A stretch of 64,000 nt of DNA from Streptomyces griseoviridis (GTDB taxonomy: Bacteria; Actinomycetota; Actinomycetes; Streptomycetales; Streptomycetaceae), in the NCBI GenBank assembly GCA_014649155.1, contig BMSM01000017.1, forward strand, positions 62,001 through 126,000, read 5' to 3'. The position numbers and the translations under genes are program-made. Below, in pieces: positions 34,048-43,427 of the stretch; the stretch's first letter is position 1; every line of letters starts with the position of its first letter. The notes below the pieces were generated by a model. That model had not been told where the DNA came from. It made no database searches and saw nothing but the letters and a program-made list of their open reading frames with translations.

Positions 34048-34590
34048 TCAGTCCACCGGCAGGGAGAAATCCACCACATGTGAATTCGCTCCCGTGATGC
34101 GGCCACCGAAAGAACGGCAGATCCGGATCATACGGTTGTTGTCCCGGCCGGTCATCACCGTGACCGCGCGAAGGCCGTGCAGACGGGCCTGGGAAAGGGC
34201 ATGGCGCGCGAGTTCCGTCCCCAGGCCGCGGCTCTGCCAGGTGTCGTCCACCAGTATGCTCAGTTCTCCGATTCCCTGGTCCCCGGCGAACATGACCTGG
34301 GTGACCGCTATGACGGTACCGCGGTCCGCTGCCGGACGGGTGACCCAGGTCATTCCGCGGCGCGCTCCCGTGAAATGCCGCCAGTCCGCTTCCGTCAGCT
34401 CCCGCCGAGCACTCTGATAGCGGCTGTAGAGGGAATCCAGGGTCATTCTGTGATGGAGTGAATTCACGGATGGGAAATCATCCACGGTCGCCCGCCCGGT
34501 CAGTATCTCGATTCCGTTCGGAAGGGCGATCGAATGATTCTCGCGCCGGAGCCCGAGCGGACGCGCGGGCGCGTGTAAATGTATTGTCAT
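34048..34590 (-). CDS. GNAT-family N-acetyltransferase
   Basis: 180 residues. The acetyl-CoA-binding region is WQSRGLGTELARHALSQARL HGLRAVTVM, preceded by GIGELSILVDD. The N-terminal part (SLHHRMTLDSLYSRYQSARR ELTEADWRHFTG) is the type found in actinomycete acetyltransferase-domain proteins related to the acyltransferase/acetyl-CoA synthetase fusions. Codon use includes more A- and T-ending codons than its neighbours (for example near 34440-34530), hinting at more recent arrival. It is convergent with the XRE gene (21 bases apart). Substrate unknown. Confidence 0.85.
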   Translation of the reverse strand: MTIHLHAPARPLGLRRENHSIALPNGIEILTGRATVDDFPSVNSLHHRMTLDSLYSRYQSARRELTEADWRHFTGARRGMTWVTRPAADRGTVIAVTQVMFAGDQGIGELSILVDDTWQSRGLGTELARHALSQARLHGLRAVTVMTGRDNNRMIRICRSFGGRITGANSHVVDFSLPVD

Positions 34591-34744
34591 CTTTCTCCGC
34601 CGGTCGAGGGGTGAGCGGCTTTCCCGGAATTTCGGGCATCGCTCGTCGAATTATGCCGCACCCTTCCGGTGTGTCGGTGAGGCGCATGAACGTTATGCGG
34701 ATCTTCGATCGGGGTATTCCTGATCGGCATGGCTCGCAACTCGG

Positions 34745-35024
34745 CGGTGATCACACCGGTCAGTTCCAGCGAGCGCAGGGTGATCGAGGCGGGCCGGCCC
34801 ACTCACACCAGCACGGTTTCGAAATTCACGGTCAGCTTGTCGAGAACGGCCCGCGGCTTCGGCTCGCTGTCGGGCAGTTGCGTGGCGAAGACCTTCTTCC
34901 GGGCCAGGATGGGCCCGTGGCCGTGATGGGTGCTCTTGCCGACGCCCGGGCCGAGGAACGCGCCCGCGTCTTCGGTGTCGGACATCGCGCCTTCCCGGGG
35001 CGTCGCACACGCCGGCCCCGGCAT
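34745..35024 (-). pseudogene. IS110-family transposase relic, N-terminus with internal deletion
   Basis: Leftward from about 34990 the frame reads TEDAGAFLGPGVGKSTHHGH, GPILARKKVFATQLPDSEPK and AVLDKLTVNFETVLV, then a stop. This is the N-terminal DEDD domain of the same IS110 family (first acidic block FLG.DVGK with D changed to P-G-V context). After the stop VGRPASI is joined directly to TLRSLELTGVITAELRA, which normally lies about 55 residues later, so an internal deletion has occurred. Homology then ends. It overlaps the relic at 30913 in the TLRSL segment, so the two are separate insertions, not halves of one. Confidence 0.65.
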
Positions 35025-35166
35025 CGCTGCCGTACTCGCGCGTTCATGTCATGCGGACTGCCCTCCGGGAGCCGCCCGGCGTCGCACCGGACCGGACGGA
35101 TGACGGGAACGGCGCCCCGCCCTCACCGCTGCGGGAGGCGGTGCGCGCCGGTGAGCGGCCCCCGGG

Positions 35167-35829
35167 TCAGACCACACCGCTGCGGATCGCGTACGCCACG
35201 GCCTGCGTGCGGTTGCGCAGGCCGAACCGCGTGATGACGTCGTGCAGCACGTTCTTGATGGTCCGTTCGGAGTAGTTGAGCCGCCTGGCCACCTCCGACG
35301 TGGTCATGCCCTCCGCCAGCATGCGCAGCACGCTCACCTCACGGGGCGACAGCCCGGCGGCCCGCGCGCACTGTTCCTGGACCGCCCGCATGCGCTCCAG
35401 CAGCGTGTAGACGAGAGAGGGGGACATCGGCGGCTCGCCGCGCAGCGCGCTCCACACGGCCTGCACCAGCTGAGCGGGGCGGAGCCGGTCCCGCAGCAGC
35501 ACTCCGGTGACGCCGAGGGAGACCGCACGCCAGAGCGTGTCCTCGTCGATGGAGCCCACCACCAGCAGGACCGGCCGGCCCGGGTCGCCGGCGGCCTCGC
35601 CGACGAGGCGCAGGGCCTGGTCTCCGGCCGCGTCGGCGAACACGACGGCGACGCGCGCGTCACCCCGGTCCGCCCAAGCCACCAGCCGCACACCCTTGAC
35701 GGTCGAGAGGAACGCCGCGGCACCCTCCGCGGCGTCGGTGTCATCGGCCGTCAAGGTGAGTGTCAGCGGCGACGCGTCGCCAGATCGTGGGTGCGCCGGC
35801 CGCCAGGGGTGTGCGAAGTTCGTGTTCAT
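35167..35829 (-). CDS. NarL/LuxR-type regulator with degenerate receiver-like domain
   Basis: 220 residues from ATG 35829, with GAGGGG upstream. The C-terminus is a LuxR HTH (LSPREVSVLRMLAEGMTTSE VARRLNYSERTIKNVLHDVI TRFGLRNRTQAVAYAIRSGV V). The N-terminal 130 residues have the strand/helix order of a receiver (VRLVAWADRGDARVAVVFAD, PVLLVVGSIDEDTLWRAVSL GVTGVLLRD) but the phosphorylation site is not a clear conserved Asp with its flanking acidic pair. No kinase gene is near, so this is probably an atypical response regulator. A relic of a similar HTH is at 26895. Confidence 0.85.
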   Translation of the reverse strand: MNTNFAHPWRPAHPRSGDASPLTLTLTADDTDAAEGAAAFLSTVKGVRLVAWADRGDARVAVVFADAAGDQALRLVGEAAGDPGRPVLLVVGSIDEDTLWRAVSLGVTGVLLRDRLRPAQLVQAVWSALRGEPPMSPSLVYTLLERMRAVQEQCARAAGLSPREVSVLRMLAEGMTTSEVARRLNYSERTIKNVLHDVITRFGLRNRTQAVAYAIRSGVV

Positions 35830-36362
35830 CTGCCCCTCACCGCGTTGTTGACATGGCCGAGTGATCGCGTGACCGGGGACGCCGGTGTCGGTGCCGTCTC
35901 CGGACGATCGCACCCTAGGCGACCGATGCGTACCTGCCATCTGTCCTACGACGTAACACCCCGATGATACGTGGCATGTTCCTGAAAAAGTCACACGTGT
36001 GAGCCCGGCGGGCGCCGCGCTCACGGCCGGCCCGGCAGCTTCCTCCTCCCGTGTCCGTCTCCCGACTCCTGTGTGCCCATGCGAACTCCGCCTTTCGGTG
36101 TGCTGACGACAGACGCCATCCTCGGGGTGAGGATTCCGGGCGCATCGGTTGGACGACTGCCCCTCCGTGGCCGGCGCACGTGCGCCGCGGAGCCCCAGGG
36201 GGGTGCGTCCCGGCCGTGTGCCCCGGCAGGGCGCGGTGGCCGCTTCGCAGTCATGTGACGGATTCCGACGAATCGCGGATCGCCCAGGCTGGGAGCCCGG
36301 ACGCCGTCCGCGTCCCACCGCCGACGCCGGCTCCCCTCTCCTGAGCGAAAGGCTCTTCACCC
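35830..36362. other. 530-bp intergenic region with a 12-bp palindrome
   Basis: Between divergent NarL-type and sugar-permease genes. The only structure seen is TCACACGTGTGA, a perfect 12-bp palindrome near 35992-36003, close to the presumed NarL-gene promoter. No small gene with a ribosome-binding site was found. Confidence 0.5.
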
Positions 36363-37784
36363 ATGGTCTCCTCTCCTCCGCCGCCGGTCACGGCCGCGGC
36401 ACCGCCCGCCCCGCGACTGGGCCGCGTCACGTTCATCGCCGCCGTGGCCGCCCTCGGCGGCTTCCTGTTCGGTTACGACAGTGCCGTCATCAACGGTGCG
36501 GTCACCGGCATCCAGCATCACTTCGGCGTGGGCGCCGGACGGACCGGCACCATCGTCGCCGTGGCCCTCCTCGGCTCGGCGCTGGGCGCGGCCGTCGCGG
36601 GCCGGCTGGCCGAGCGCGTCGGACGCCTCCGGGTCATGCGGATGGCCGCCGTCCTCTTCGCCGTCTCGGCCGTCGGCTCCGCCCTGCCGTTCTCCGCCTG
36701 GGACCTCGGCGCCTGGCGTTTCGGGGGAGGCATCGCCATCGGCCTGGCCTCCCTGATCGGGCCCACCTACATCGCGGAGGTCGCGCCACCGGAGTACCGG
36801 GGCCGCCTCGCCTCCTTCCAGCAGGCCGCCATCGTTCTCGGCATCACGGCCTCCCAGCTCGTCAACTGGGCCATCGCCCAGGGCGCCGACGGGCGCAGCG
36901 AGGGCGCGCTCGGTCCCCTCGGCGCCTGGCAGTGGATGCTGCTCGCGGCTTTCGTCCCCGCGGTCCTCTACTTCGTCCTGTCCACCCGCATCCCCGAGTC
37001 CCCGCACCACCTCGTCGCCCGGGGCCGGCTCGCGGAGGCCGGACGGGCGGTGCGGGACATCGAGGGCCCCGGCAGCGACGCGGACGCCCGGCTGGCCGAG
37101 ATCGCCCGCTCGCTGCGCGACACCCACAAGCCCCGTGTCCGTGACCTGTTCGGCGGACGCGCCGGACTGCTGCCGGTGGTGTGGGCCGGCATCGGCCTCG
37201 CGGTCTTCCAGCAGTTGGTCGGCATCAACGTGATCTTCTACTACTCGTCCGTGCTGTGGCAGTCCGTCGGCATCGACCAGTCCGGGTCGCTGCTGATCAG
37301 CCTCTCCACGTCCATCGTCAACATCGTGGGCACGGTCGTCGCCATGCTGCTCATCGACCGGGTGGGCCGCCGGCCACTGGCCCTGGCCGGCTCCCTGGGC
37401 ATGGCCGTCTCCCTCGCGCTCGCGGCGTGGGCCTTCTCCGGCACGACCGGCAGCGGCGACGACATCGGCCTTCCGGACCTTCAGGCAGGCGTCGCGCTCG
37501 TCGCCGCGCACACCTTCGTGTTCTTCTTCGCGGCGTCCTGGGGCGTGGTGCTGTGGGTCATGGTGGGCGAGATGTTCCCGCTGCGCATCCGCGCGGCGGC
37601 GATCTCGGTGGCCACGGCCTTCAACTGGATCGCCAACTGGGCGGTGAGCGAGTCGTTCCCGGCGCTCTCCGAGTGGAACCTGTCGGCCGGCTACGTGATC
37701 TACGCCGCCTTCGCCCTGGTCTCGGCCTTCTTCGTCGCCTTCGCGGTCACCGAGACCAAGGGCACCAGGCTGGGCGGCGGCTGA
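36363..37784 (+). CDS. MFS sugar:proton symporter (GlcP-like)
   Basis: 473 residues with 12 hydrophobic segments. Sugar-porter family markers: GGFLFGYDSAVINGAVTGIQ in helix 1, GRLAERVGRLRVM in loop 2-3, RIPESPHHLVARGR after helix 6, FQQLVGINVIFYYSSVLW in helix 7, DRVGRRPLALAG in loop 8-9, and VTETKGTRL at the end. These match the glucose/galactose permeases of actinomycetes; PESPHHL replaces the usual PESPRWL. It is an inner-membrane uptake transporter. It stands alone, so sugar specificity cannot be read from context. Confidence 0.92.
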   Translation: MVSSPPPPVTAAAPPAPRLGRVTFIAAVAALGGFLFGYDSAVINGAVTGIQHHFGVGAGRTGTIVAVALLGSALGAAVAGRLAERVGRLRVMRMAAVLFAVSAVGSALPFSAWDLGAWRFGGGIAIGLASLIGPTYIAEVAPPEYRGRLASFQQAAIVLGITASQLVNWAIAQGADGRSEGALGPLGAWQWMLLAAFVPAVLYFVLSTRIPESPHHLVARGRLAEAGRAVRDIEGPGSDADARLAEIARSLRDTHKPRVRDLFGGRAGLLPVVWAGIGLAVFQQLVGINVIFYYSSVLWQSVGIDQSGSLLISLSTSIVNIVGTVVAMLLIDRVGRRPLALAGSLGMAVSLALAAWAFSGTTGSGDDIGLPDLQAGVALVAAHTFVFFFAASWGVVLWVMVGEMFPLRIRAAAISVATAFNWIANWAVSESFPALSEWNLSAGYVIYAAFALVSAFFVAFAVTETKGTRLGGG

Positions 37785-38379
37785 GGCGGGGCCGGCCGGT
37801 CCGCGCTCCGCCACGCGCGCGGACCGACCTCGGTGGGGCCCCGGTCTCTGTCAGCAGGGCGTCCGGGCCGGCCGTCCCGGGCCATGGCGGAGACCGGCGA
37901 CTGCGGACCGTACGTCACTTCCAGCACCCCGTGTCACGCGCGGCGTGCCGCATCCGGGGCGCCGGCTTCCAGGCGCAGGTCACGGAGGAGCGGCAGGTCC
38001 TCCGCCGCTCCGCTTGCACGGCCCTGGCGCCGGAGCGAGTTCGATGGCGCGCGGGCGGTCCCCGATCGCCGTCCCGGGGTCCCCGCGCCGCCGGCGCGCC
38101 TTGCTCACCACGCCCAGGGCGGGACCCTCTCCGTCTGCCGGGCACAAGCGCCTCAAGTGCGGATACGGGTCGGCCGGACAGCAGCCGTACAGGTCACCTG
38201 ACTGGCCTGCCGCCCACCCGGAAGGCCCCGGACCGACGCTCCGGGCCGCCCGAGGGGCACCGGGGCTTTCCCTCCTAGGTGCTGAAAGGTGCGAAACGGT
38301 ATAAAGACGCAAGAAACGACTTGATAGTGTCGTGCCCCGAATGATCTTCGAGTCCTCCGGGACGCGGCTGGGAGGAGCC
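37785..38379. other. 595-bp intergenic region before the second LAL gene
   Basis: No gene recognised. The last 60 bases are AT-richer (AACGGTATAAAGACGCAAGA, CGACTTGATAGTG) and probably contain the promoter of the LAL gene. The sequence at 37910-38000 is open on the minus strand but matches nothing I know. Confidence 0.45.
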
Positions 38380-41169
38380 ATGGTGACCGGCGGCGAGCAG
38401 GCCCCGCCGATGACGGAGATATGCGGCCGTGACGCCGAACTGTCCCGTCTGCGCGACTTCGTCCTCACTTCCCGGCGGGAGGGCCCCCCGACCCTGGCCC
38501 TCCTCGGGGAGGCCGGGACCGGCAAGAGCACCCTCCTCGACGCGGCGGCCCAGGAGGCCGCCGCGCACGGCAGACGCGTACTGCGGTGCACCGGACACGA
38601 AGGGGAGCGGGAGATCGCCTTCGCCGCGCTGCACCAGATGCTGACCCCCCTGCTGCCGGAGGCGGCCGGCCTGCCGGACGCCCAACGCCGCGCGCTGCTG
38701 GGCGCCTTCGGATGCGCCGAGACCGCGCCGCGGGCGGCCGACGACCGGCCCGAGCGGCTCCTGATCAACCTCGCCGCGCTCACCCTGCTGTCCGACGCCG
38801 CCGCCCGGCGGCCGGTGCTCCTCGTCGCCGATGACGCGCAGTGGACCGACGCCTGCTCCCTGGACGCGCTGGCCTTCGTCGCTCGCCGGGTGACGGGTGA
38901 GCCGGTGACCCTGCTGCTGGGCGTACGGGGCGACACCGCGCCCCGGCGGTTCGGGACGGACTTCGCGCGCCTGCCGGTACGGCCACTGGACGACCGGGCG
39001 GCCGAGCGGGTGCTCGACGCCCAGCCCCACGCCCCGCGCGGTCCGCTGCGCGAGCGCATCCTGCGGCAGGCCGACGGCAATCCGCTGGCGCTGGTGGAAC
39101 TGGCCCGCGCCGGCGCGGGGGTCCCGTCACCCCGGCTGGTCGGACCGGCCGGCGCCTTGCCGCTCACCGAACGCCTGGAGAGCGTGTTCGCCGAGCGGCT
39201 GGCAGGGCTGTCTCCGCAGACCCGCCGGTTCCTGTTGTACGCGGCCGCCGCGGACGCCCCGGACATGCCGGCCGCCCTCCTGGCCGCCTCCGCGTCCGGA
39301 GGGCCGGACGCGTGGTCGGCGGCGGAGGGGGCCGGCCTGGTGCGGGTGGAGAGCGGGCGCGTCGTCTTCCGGCACCCGCTGGTGCGGTCGGCCGTCTACG
39401 GCTCGGCCTCCTTCGGCGAACGCCGGCAGGCGCACCTGGCACTCGCCGACCTGCTGAGCGACGACCCCGACCGGCAGGCCTGGCACCGGGCCGCCGCCAC
39501 CCTGGCCCCCGACGAGGACATCGCGGCGGCACTGGTGCGGACGGCGGGACGCGCACGGCGACGCGGCGGCTACCGGGTGGCCGCCGCGGCCCTGGAACGA
39601 GCCGCGGAACTGAGCCCGGACGGTCAGGCACGGGCCCGGCGGCTGCTGGACGCCTGCGACCTGGCGATGAACGCGGGTGAACCCCTGTGGGTGGAGAAGC
39701 TGGCGGGCGGGGTCGCGGCGGCGACCGACGACGAGGCGATGCTCCGGTCGGCCACCCTGTGGACCGGCTGGGCGCTCGCCGCCACCACCCGGCAGAAGGC
39801 CGCGCTGTCCCACCTGCTGCCACTGGCGGACGAGACGGCGGACCGGGCGCCGGAATCGGCACTGGTCGCCCTCGGACACGCCGCCATCATCGCCTACAAC
39901 ACCGGCGACGAGACCTACCGGCAGCACATGCTCCGGCTCCTGGCGCGCATCCCCGTCGACGTGGGGAACGACCACGAACAGCTGTGGACCCGCGCCTGCT
40001 GCGACCCCCACGGGGACCGCGCGGCACTGCTCGCGTTCCTCCGGGACTGCCTGGCGCGGTCCGAGCGGGACGCCGAGCGGCTGACCGTGCTGGGCGCCGG
40101 CGCCTGGATCCTGGACGACACCACCGTCGCGGTCCGGCTGCTCGGCGAGGCGATGGAACAGCTCAACGCCGTGACCACGGCCGGTTCCAACGCCACCCTC
40201 GGGCAGGCGCTGGCACTGGCCCAGTTCGAGGCCGGCGCCTGGGAGGCCGCCTGGTCCTGCGCCGAGGACGCCCGGCGGGTCGCCGCCGAGAACGGCCTCG
40301 ACATGGCGGGCCGCGCCGCGATGTACGTCACCTCGGCCCTGTTGGCGCTGCGCGGCCAGGCCGGCGAGGCCAGGGAGATGATCGACCGGGCCGTGGCCGG
40401 GGTGGACCCGGCCCAGGGCCGCGCCCTCTGGGTCCGCGCACGCTGGGTCCGCGCGCTCGTGGCCGCATTGGAAGGCAATCACCCGCTGGAGTACGAACTG
40501 CTGCGCGGACTGTTCACCGTGGGACCCGAGCCGAACCCCGTGCACTACCACGCGTCCTACTACGCGCTCGGCGATCTCGCCGCGGCGGCCGTGCGGGTCG
40601 GCAAGCGGCAGGACGCGGCGGAAGTGCTCGCCGCGGCGCGGCGGCGGCTGGACGGCCGGATGTCCCCCCGGCTGCTGCTGCACACCCGCCGTGCCGAGGC
40701 CGTCCTCGCCGACGACGAGCGGGCGGCGGAGCTGTTCGAGGCCGCGCTCGGCGACCCCGCGGCGGAGCAATGGCCCTTCGAGCGGGCGGTCGTCCAGCTC
40801 GAGTACGGGCAGTGGCTGCGGCGCAGACGGCGTACGGGAGAGGCTCGTACGGAGCTGTCCCGGGCACTCACCGTCTTCGAACAGCTGAACGCGCGGCCGT
40901 GGGAGGAGCGGACCTCCGCCGAGCTGCGGGCCTGCGGTGTCACCGTCCGCGGGGGCGACGGTGCCTCGCGGGGGATCGAACGGCTCACGCCCCAGCAATT
41001 GCAGATCGCCCGGCTGGCGGCCACGGGGCTCACCAACCGGCAGATAGGGGAGCGGCTGCTGCTCTCCGCCCGCACCATCGGCTTCCACCTCTACCAGACG
41101 TATCCGAAACTGGGCATCACCAACCGGGCGCAGCTGCGCGACGCGCTCGGTGACACGGGGACGCCCTGA
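38380..41169 (+). CDS. LAL-type LuxR-family regulator
   Basis: About 929 residues. The start at ATG 38380 is supported by GGAGGA just upstream; a GTG at 38332 or ATG at 38341 would add up to 16 residues and cannot be excluded. It contains Walker A ALLGEAGTGKSTLLDAA and Walker B PVLLVADDAQWTDA, GNPLALVELARAG, then LESVFAERLAGLS as in the paralogue at 28119. After a TPR-like middle comes the LuxR HTH (LTPQQLQIARLAATGLTNRQ IGERLLLSARTIGFHLYQTY). Both LAL proteins flank the IS110 relics. It is convergent with, and 15 bases from, the beta-lactamase-fold gene. Confidence 0.92.
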   Translation: MVTGGEQAPPMTEICGRDAELSRLRDFVLTSRREGPPTLALLGEAGTGKSTLLDAAAQEAAAHGRRVLRCTGHEGEREIAFAALHQMLTPLLPEAAGLPDAQRRALLGAFGCAETAPRAADDRPERLLINLAALTLLSDAAARRPVLLVADDAQWTDACSLDALAFVARRVTGEPVTLLLGVRGDTAPRRFGTDFARLPVRPLDDRAAERVLDAQPHAPRGPLRERILRQADGNPLALVELARAGAGVPSPRLVGPAGALPLTERLESVFAERLAGLSPQTRRFLLYAAAADAPDMPAALLAASASGGPDAWSAAEGAGLVRVESGRVVFRHPLVRSAVYGSASFGERRQAHLALADLLSDDPDRQAWHRAAATLAPDEDIAAALVRTAGRARRRGGYRVAAAALERAAELSPDGQARARRLLDACDLAMNAGEPLWVEKLAGGVAAATDDEAMLRSATLWTGWALAATTRQKAALSHLLPLADETADRAPESALVALGHAAIIAYNTGDETYRQHMLRLLARIPVDVGNDHEQLWTRACCDPHGDRAALLAFLRDCLARSERDAERLTVLGAGAWILDDTTVAVRLLGEAMEQLNAVTTAGSNATLGQALALAQFEAGAWEAAWSCAEDARRVAAENGLDMAGRAAMYVTSALLALRGQAGEAREMIDRAVAGVDPAQGRALWVRARWVRALVAALEGNHPLEYELLRGLFTVGPEPNPVHYHASYYALGDLAAAAVRVGKRQDAAEVLAAARRRLDGRMSPRLLLHTRRAEAVLADDERAAELFEAALGDPAAEQWPFERAVVQLEYGQWLRRRRRTGEARTELSRALTVFEQLNARPWEERTSAELRACGVTVRGGDGASRGIERLTPQQLQIARLAATGLTNRQIGERLLLSARTIGFHLYQTYPKLGITNRAQLRDALGDTGTP

Positions 41170-41184
41170 GGACGCCGCGGGAGG

Positions 41185-42036
41185 TCAGTCTCGCGGCGGG
41201 AACTGGGCGGCCGCGGAGACGTACAGGGTGTAGGGGTTGCCGCGGTCCCCGTGCGCCCGGGTCATCGCCCGGACCACGTCGCGGGCACCGGCGCCGGCCT
41301 GCACCGCCGCCTCGAAGTCGGTCAGGTAGCGGCGGGAGGCGGCGATGACCGCGGCGGCGTCCCGGTCGTCGGCGCCGGGGGGCTGGTGACCGGTGACCAG
41401 CCGGGCCGGCCGGAGCGCCTCCAGCGTGTCCAGGGCCCCGAGCCAGCGCTCGCGCGCCCGGCTGTCGGTCTGCGCCAGCCACATGTGGATGCCGTGGTAG
41501 GCGACATCGCCGCCCACCACGGCGTCGAGGTCCGGGACGTGCAGGACGGTCGACGGATCGGTGTCGCTCTGCCCGACCCGTACCGGCCTCAGCTCGTGTC
41601 CTTCCAGCTCGATGACGTCCCCCGTCAGCGCCCGCGGCGCCACGGGCCGGGTCGGCAGAGCCCCCGGGAACAACGACTCCCAGTACGCCAGGACCGGCCC
41701 GGTCAGCTGTTCCTCGGCGTGCGGCACGACCTCCGGCAGCGCCACGGCGACGGCCTCGGGGAAGGCGTCCAGCACGACCGGCAGGCCGAGGAAGTGGTCG
41801 GCGTGGCCATGGGTGACGTAGACGGTCGTGAGGACCTTGCCGGTGGCGCGGACGAAGTCGGTGAGGCGGTGCGCCTCGGCGACGGTGATGAGCGCGTCGA
41901 CGAGCACGGCCTCCCGCCGTCCGTGGACGAGCGTCGCCGTGCTGGCCGGCCAGGTCGCGCCCACCCCGCTGTCCCAGCCCGGTGCCGTGGCGGCGATGGG
42001 CTTGTAGTCACTGGTGAAGACGTCGATCGTCAGCAT
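41185..42036 (-). CDS. metallo-beta-lactamase-fold hydrolase
   Basis: 283 residues from ATG 42036, with GGAG seven bases upstream. The metal motif is VTHGHADH (His76, His78, Asp80, His81). Asp in VVGGDVAYHG and His in LVTGHQPPG supply the other ligands. The N-terminus (TSDYKPIAATAPGWDSGVGA TWPASTATLVHGRREAVLVD) is of the type seen in many Streptomyces proteins beside regulators, distinct from the protein at 23866. Soluble and probably zinc-dependent; substrate unknown. Its promoter carries GTGG-N7-GTGG copy 3. Confidence 0.9.
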   Translation of the reverse strand: MLTIDVFTSDYKPIAATAPGWDSGVGATWPASTATLVHGRREAVLVDALITVAEAHRLTDFVRATGKVLTTVYVTHGHADHFLGLPVVLDAFPEAVAVALPEVVPHAEEQLTGPVLAYWESLFPGALPTRPVAPRALTGDVIELEGHELRPVRVGQSDTDPSTVLHVPDLDAVVGGDVAYHGIHMWLAQTDSRARERWLGALDTLEALRPARLVTGHQPPGADDRDAAAVIAASRRYLTDFEAAVQAGAGARDVVRAMTRAHGDRGNPYTLYVSAAAQFPPRD

Positions 42037-42177
42037 GGGGTGGGCTCCGTTCGTCGGCGGACCGGCGTCGCCGTCCGTGCCGGTCCGCCGACGGCGGACG
42101 GTGCGGTGACCCGGTCGTCCCCGACGGCCGCACGGGGGGGCGGTGGTCGAGGGGGTACGGCGCGGGTGCGCCGCCTC

Positions 42178-42212
42178 GGCCACCCTAGGCACGGGAAGTG
42201 GAAGGACTGTGG
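42178..42212 (-). promoter_or_regulatory. GTGG-N7-GTGG promoter element, copy 3
   Basis: GTGG at 42198-42201 and 42209-42212, separated by AAGGACT. On the minus strand the second CCAC is 10 bases from TAGGGT, in the -10 position. It faces the beta-lactamase-fold gene at 42036. The spacer is less like copies 1 and 2, but the two GTGG blocks and their distance to the -10-like hexamer are the same. Confidence 0.5.
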
Positions 42213-42255
42213 AGTCCCCGCCCTTCCCGTGGAGCCCGGGGCGGCCGGGGGACGG

Positions 42256-43287
42256 TCAGAAGCCGGTCATCGTGATCTTGCCGATGGCCTTGCCGGACTC
42301 CAGGACGCGGTGCGCCTCCCGCAGGTGCTCCGCCGTGATCTTCCCGAGGTCGGTGGTGGCCGTCGTGGTGAGGATTCCGGTGTCCACCAGCCGGGCGATC
42401 TGGTCCAGGATGCGGCCCTGCTCGGCCTGGTCGGCGGTCCGGTGCAGCGACCGGGTGAACATGAACTCCCAGTGGAAGGAGATGCTCTTCGACTTCAGCA
42501 GGCCGATCTCGACCGGGCCGAAGTCGTCGATGGCCACGATCCGACCGAAAGGCTTGACGATGTCGGCGTAGGCGGCCAGGTTCTGCTCCGTACCGGTGGT
42601 GCCGAAGACGAAGTCCACGCCCTGCGGGACCACTTCGCGCACCTGCGGGGCGAGGGGCCGGCGGTGGTCGACGATGTGCGCGGCGCCCATCCGCCGGGCG
42701 AACTCGACGGTCTCGGGGCGGGAGGCCGTGCCGATCACCGTCAGACTGGTCAGGGCGCGGGCCAGCTGGGAGACCATCGCGCCGACGCCGCCCGCGGCGG
42801 CGGTGACCAGCAGGGTGCCCGACTGCTTCAGGGCGTCGGTGTGCAGCCCGAGGTGCTCGAACAGGCCCTCCCAGGCGGTCAGCGAGGTCAGCGGCAGGGC
42901 CGCCGCCTCCGCGAAGGAGAGCGAGGCGGGCTTGTGGCCGACGATGCGCTCGTCCACCGTGTGGAAGAGGGAGTCGGCACCGGGCCGGTCGAGGGCCCCG
43001 GCGTAGAACACCTCGTCGCCCACCTGGAACGACTCGACCTCGGCGCCGACGCCGACGACCGTGCCCGCCGCGTCCCAGCCGAGGACCTTGGGCTCGCCGC
43101 CCGGGTCGTTGCTCTGCCGGATCTTGTAGTCGACCGGGTTGACCGCGATGGCCTCGACCCGCACGAGCAGGTCGCGCGGCCCTGGCTGCGGCACCGGCAG
43201 GGTCGTGTCGACGAGACTCTCCGCGTCGTCCACCGGCAGGCTCTTGCGGTAGGCGACGGCCGGCATGGTCTCGGGGATCTGGCTCAT
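42256..43287 (-). CDS. zinc-independent quinone oxidoreductase / medium-chain dehydrogenase
   Basis: 343 residues from ATG 43287. It belongs to the MDR family without zinc: no GHE or four-Cys motif; instead AIAVNPVDYKIRQ and VLGWDAAGTVVGVG as in ZADH/quinone reductases. The NADPH motif is LLVTAAAGGVGAMVSQLARA L, followed by FARRMGAAHIVDHRRPL. It is divergent from the HxlR gene at 43428 across a promoter with two palindromes, exactly the QorR-quinone-reductase arrangement. A cytosolic reduction of quinones or enones with NADPH is expected. Confidence 0.9.
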   Translation of the reverse strand: MSQIPETMPAVAYRKSLPVDDAESLVDTTLPVPQPGPRDLLVRVEAIAVNPVDYKIRQSNDPGGEPKVLGWDAAGTVVGVGAEVESFQVGDEVFYAGALDRPGADSLFHTVDERIVGHKPASLSFAEAAALPLTSLTAWEGLFEHLGLHTDALKQSGTLLVTAAAGGVGAMVSQLARALTSLTVIGTASRPETVEFARRMGAAHIVDHRRPLAPQVREVVPQGVDFVFGTTGTEQNLAAYADIVKPFGRIVAIDDFGPVEIGLLKSKSISFHWEFMFTRSLHRTADQAEQGRILDQIARLVDTGILTTTATTDLGKITAEHLREAHRVLESGKAIGKITMTGF

Positions 43288-43350
43288 GACTGTTCCTCCT
43301 GGGGATCTCACAGCGGACTTCCGCTGTGCCCGTAACGTAGCTTCGAGGAG

Positions 43351-43389
43351 GTAGTAACCTGCAAGGGATACTACTTCCCTAAGGGAAGT
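43351..43389. promoter_or_regulatory. two overlapping palindromes between quinone reductase and HxlR genes
   Basis: GTAGTA (43351-43356) and TACTAC (43369-43374) form an inverted repeat with a 12-base centre, typical of HxlR-class operators. It overlaps a 17-bp palindrome ACTTCCCTAAGGGAAGT (43373-43389). Both lie between the starts at 43287 and 43428. Confidence 0.75.
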
Positions 43390-43427
43390 GAACTGGTGGG
43401 AGAGGCAACCCAGGAAAGGGAGACCCC

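Noticed and set aside
30913..35024. The two IS110 fragments as halves of a single element split by insertion of the aldo-keto reductase/XRE/GNAT genes
   Set aside because: Both fragments contain the TLRSL segment and the second one has an internal deletion, so a single split does not explain them.
39127..41088. 653-codon minus-strand frame opposite the second LAL gene
   Set aside because: Same reason: low-complexity Gly/Arg-rich translation with no motif, opposite a gene with recognisable ATPase and LuxR domains.
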